NCBI RefSeq assembly: GCF_900089775.1 | Contig: NZ_FLOB01000001.1 | Coordinates: 310,001 to 374,000, forward strand | From: Marinomonas spartinae | GTDB taxonomy: Bacteria > Pseudomonadota > Gammaproteobacteria > Pseudomonadales > Marinomonadaceae | Length of the DNA stretch: 64,000 nucleotides | Direction: 5' to 3' | Shown here: piece after piece, positions 62,343 to 64,000 of the stretch | Layout of the letters: each line of letters begins with the position of its first letter | Position numbering within the stretch: the stretch's first letter is position 1 | Notes under the pieces: generated by a model | What the model saw: only the letters and a program-made list of their open reading frames with translations | Told to the model about the DNA's origin: nothing | Databases searched by the model: none | Made by a program: the position numbers and the translations under genes

Positions 62343-63080
62343 CTAGGTTAAATCGAATGTCTGCCCATCCTGACTCAGAAATAATCGTGGCTCGTTGGTG
62401 ATGCTCTGGCGAATCTGGGGTAATGCTTCATCAAAGCAGTGGTACAGGCCCAACTTGTTTAGATTGGATCGTGCTAATAAGCGTAAACAATCCGGTAAAT
62501 CCCCATGGGATGCCTCTTTTGGCAATGAATGAAAAGCCGCACATTCCTGAAATGCCAAATCTGTATTGAGCATTAATGCTTCACTCTCGGGGGTAGGTCG
62601 ACCATCCCCACTGTAGAAAAAGTGTCGATCATCAATGGTTAAGCGAATGGCTCGATTCGCCATTTCATGTTGCGTCAGGGCGGTTTTTATCGACCAATGA
62701 CGCCACTGGAAGTCTTCTTCAATCTCGTGCCAACGGATCTCAAAACAAACATGGCGCTCCGGCCAGACTGCGAGCGCGACTAAGGATTCCAACGGCTCCT
62801 GTTGTTCTTTTTGACAAAAAATATCCAGTGCTTGTGTGCGCTGCATACTTTTCCACTGATTGATTAGGGCCGCCAAACCAGAGCAATGATCAGGGTGGAT
62901 ATGAGTGAAATAAATGGCTTGAATGGCATTTATATCAGTGTGACGTTGCCACAGAGCCCTTGGCACCGTTGGTCCACAGTCGATAAGCCATTGGTTTTTA
63001 TGCTTATCCTCAATCCGCACAGAAGAGGTATTATGGATTTTGGAAAAGGCACTACCGCAACCGATTACGTCGATTTTCAT
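62343..63080 (-). CDS. metallo-beta-lactamase-fold hydrolase
   Basis: 245-residue MBL-fold protein related to RNase Z/PhnP-type phosphodiesterases. It starts MKIDVIGCGSAF, has the metal motif THIHPDHCSGL (HxHxDH, about 59-69) and FFYSGDGRPT later, with a C-terminal His in LYHCFDEAL. It is probably a phosphodiesterase or related hydrolase acting on the compound imported by the divergent ABC transporter. It is transcribed with the LacI gene, 71 bp apart. Confidence 0.8.
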   Translation of the reverse strand: MKIDVIGCGSAFSKIHNTSSVRIEDKHKNQWLIDCGPTVPRALWQRHTDINAIQAIYFTHIHPDHCSGLAALINQWKSMQRTQALDIFCQKEQQEPLESLVALAVWPERHVCFEIRWHEIEEDFQWRHWSIKTALTQHEMANRAIRLTIDDRHFFYSGDGRPTPESEALMLNTDLAFQECAAFHSLPKEASHGDLPDCLRLLARSNLNKLGLYHCFDEALPQIRQSITNEPRLFLSQDGQTFDLT

Positions 63081-63186
63081 TTCTGCTCACCATACTGTCT
63101 TTTTAACTTAATTAAAATGTCACAAAGTTCCGACAAAGTAGGCACCAATAATGTCGCTTAGAGATTGCATTTTTTTTACAAAGCAG

Positions 63187-63200
63187 TGAACACGTGTTCA
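63187..63200. promoter_or_regulatory. LacI-type operator
   Basis: TGAACACGTGTTCA, a perfect 14-bp palindrome with the central CG typical of LacI/GalR operators, 44 bp before the ABC ATPase start, in the divergent region of the MBL/LacI unit. Confidence 0.7.
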
Positions 63201-63243
63201 TTCTTTTAAAGCGACCACGTATTGGCACACTTTGGAGTGAAGT

Positions 63244-64000
63244 ATGACGCGTTTGCATATCGATAACCTGCAAGTTGGCTACGGTAATAAGCGGATATTA
63301 AACAACATCAGCTTGACGGTAGAGCAAGGCGAGATGATGGCGCTACTTGGTCCATCAGGTTGCGGTAAGACAACATTGTTAAACGCATTGTGTGGCTTTT
63401 TGCCAATAAAACAGGGCGATATTTTTGTAGGACAACGGACGATCAGTCACCTGCCTGCAGAAAAACGCAATATCACCATGGTGTTTCAAAGCTATGCACT
63501 TTGGCCGCATATGACCGTGGCGCAAAATATCGGATATGGTTTAAAGGTACAAAAGATCAAACAGAAAGAGATCCAAACACGGGTCAAAGCGTTACTCGAT
63601 ATTGTCAAATTAACGGGCTTAGAAGAAGAGAAGGTGACGGCGCTCTCCGGTGGACAACGTCAGCGAGTGGCGCTCGCCCGAGCATTAGCTATTCGCCCTG
63701 ACGTGCTGGTATTGGACGAGCCTCTATCCAATCTGGATGCCAAAGTCAGGCTGGCGGTTCGCCATGAAATCAAAGCCTTACAAAAACAACTAGGCTTTAC
63801 TTCACTGATTGTCACCCATGATCAAGAAGAGGCCTTAGTGATGGCGGATCGCGTTGCCATTTTGAACCAGGGTAATATTGAGCAAGTGGGGACGCCTGAA
63901 GCGATTTACCATGCCCCTGCTAGCGCCTTTGTGGCGGATTTTATGGGGGCGGACAATCATCTGACTTGGCCCATTCATCCATCCATGGTGGGGGATTCAT
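63244..64000 (+). CDS. ABC transporter ATP-binding protein (partial, cut by the right edge)
   Basis: The first 252 codons of an ATPase of the iron/polyamine/phosphonate-type importer group. It has Walker A GPSGCGKTT (about 38-46), Q-loop MVFQSYALWPHMT, signature LSGGQRQRVALARALA, Walker B VLVLDEPLSNLDAKVR, the switch His in IVTHDQEEAL, and the start of a C-terminal TOBE-like region at the window edge. Permease and binding-protein genes would be expected downstream. The substrate is unknown; the MBL-fold neighbour hints at a phosphoester or phosphonate-like compound. Confidence 0.9.
   Translation, partial: MTRLHIDNLQVGYGNKRILNNISLTVEQGEMMALLGPSGCGKTTLLNALCGFLPIKQGDIFVGQRTISHLPAEKRNITMVFQSYALWPHMTVAQNIGYGLKVQKIKQKEIQTRVKALLDIVKLTGLEEEKVTALSGGQRQRVALARALAIRPDVLVLDEPLSNLDAKVRLAVRHEIKALQKQLGFTSLIVTHDQEEALVMADRVAILNQGNIEQVGTPEAIYHAPASAFVADFMGADNHLTWPIHPSMVGDS

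Noticed and set aside
1-64000. tRNA or rRNA genes, integrase or plasmid/phage origin
   Set aside because: No CCA-ending cloverleaf, rRNA motif, integrase or replication gene was seen on either strand, although reading by eye can miss a tRNA.

Overview
The window is a chromosomal stretch of a marine gammaproteobacterium. Gene content and style (FAD/Fe-S D-lactate dehydrogenase, bo3 quinol oxidase, many LysR/MFS/DMT pairs, twin photolyases, moderate-to-low GC) fit the Oceanospirillales, and Marinomonas is my best guess. That assignment is inferred from gene content only; no rRNA or tRNA gene is visible.

Layout. 1-5080: a divergent PdhR/LldR-type regulator (cut by the left edge) and D-lactate dehydrogenase around a perfect GntR-type operator, then an HD-GYP protein. 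5206-9540: a LysR/Bcr-type efflux pair, then two tandem Imm49-like immunity genes, the remnant of a third, and one of two copies of a 141-142 bp MITE-like element (the other is at 338-478). 9594-14588: LysR/DUF2798; an orphan PheS-like ligase preceded by a short leader ORF with competing RNA stems; a flavin-binding protein divergent from a MocR regulator. 14783-20243: cyoABCDE. 20424-26135: tannase-family esterase, SDR, MarR-EmrA-EmrB efflux. 26216-29037: polar amino acid ABC transporter (minus strand) with a 24-bp palindrome in its promoter. 29389-31048: GGCT-like protein and RsmC.

31791-38493: a catabolic cluster (APC permease, amidase, FAD amine oxidase, MarR, second near-identical permease). 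Its two transcription units share duplicated upstream control sequences. 38588-42044: DUF3237, YoaK, GcvR-like ACT protein, MFS. 42154-46701: Fur-box-controlled iron/siderophore uptake (binding protein divergent from permease, ATPase and MFS). 46805-52487: NylB-like serine hydrolase, LuxR regulator, Fe-S photolyase and DASH cryptochrome. 52684-55005: YjdM-like protein, DMT exporter with divergent LysR.

55089-59741 is the most unusual part: a visibly AT-rich island, all on the minus strand. It holds a 352-residue LysM-like, helical, hydrophobic-tailed protein (candidate membrane-active antibacterial effector) followed by seven tandem paralogues of a small two-helix membrane protein (candidate immunity proteins). 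One paralogue is broken by a one-base indel. Between them lie a decayed eighth immunity gene and short remnants of toxin-like C-termini. It looks like an interbacterial-competition locus that grew by repeated gain and decay of toxin-tip/immunity modules. The Imm49 pair at 7564-9237 is a second, toxin-less immunity locus in the same window.

60029-64000: an Ntn choloylglycine-hydrolase-family enzyme, then a LacI regulator and MBL-fold hydrolase divergent from an ABC ATPase (cut by the right edge) with a LacI-type palindrome at its promoter.
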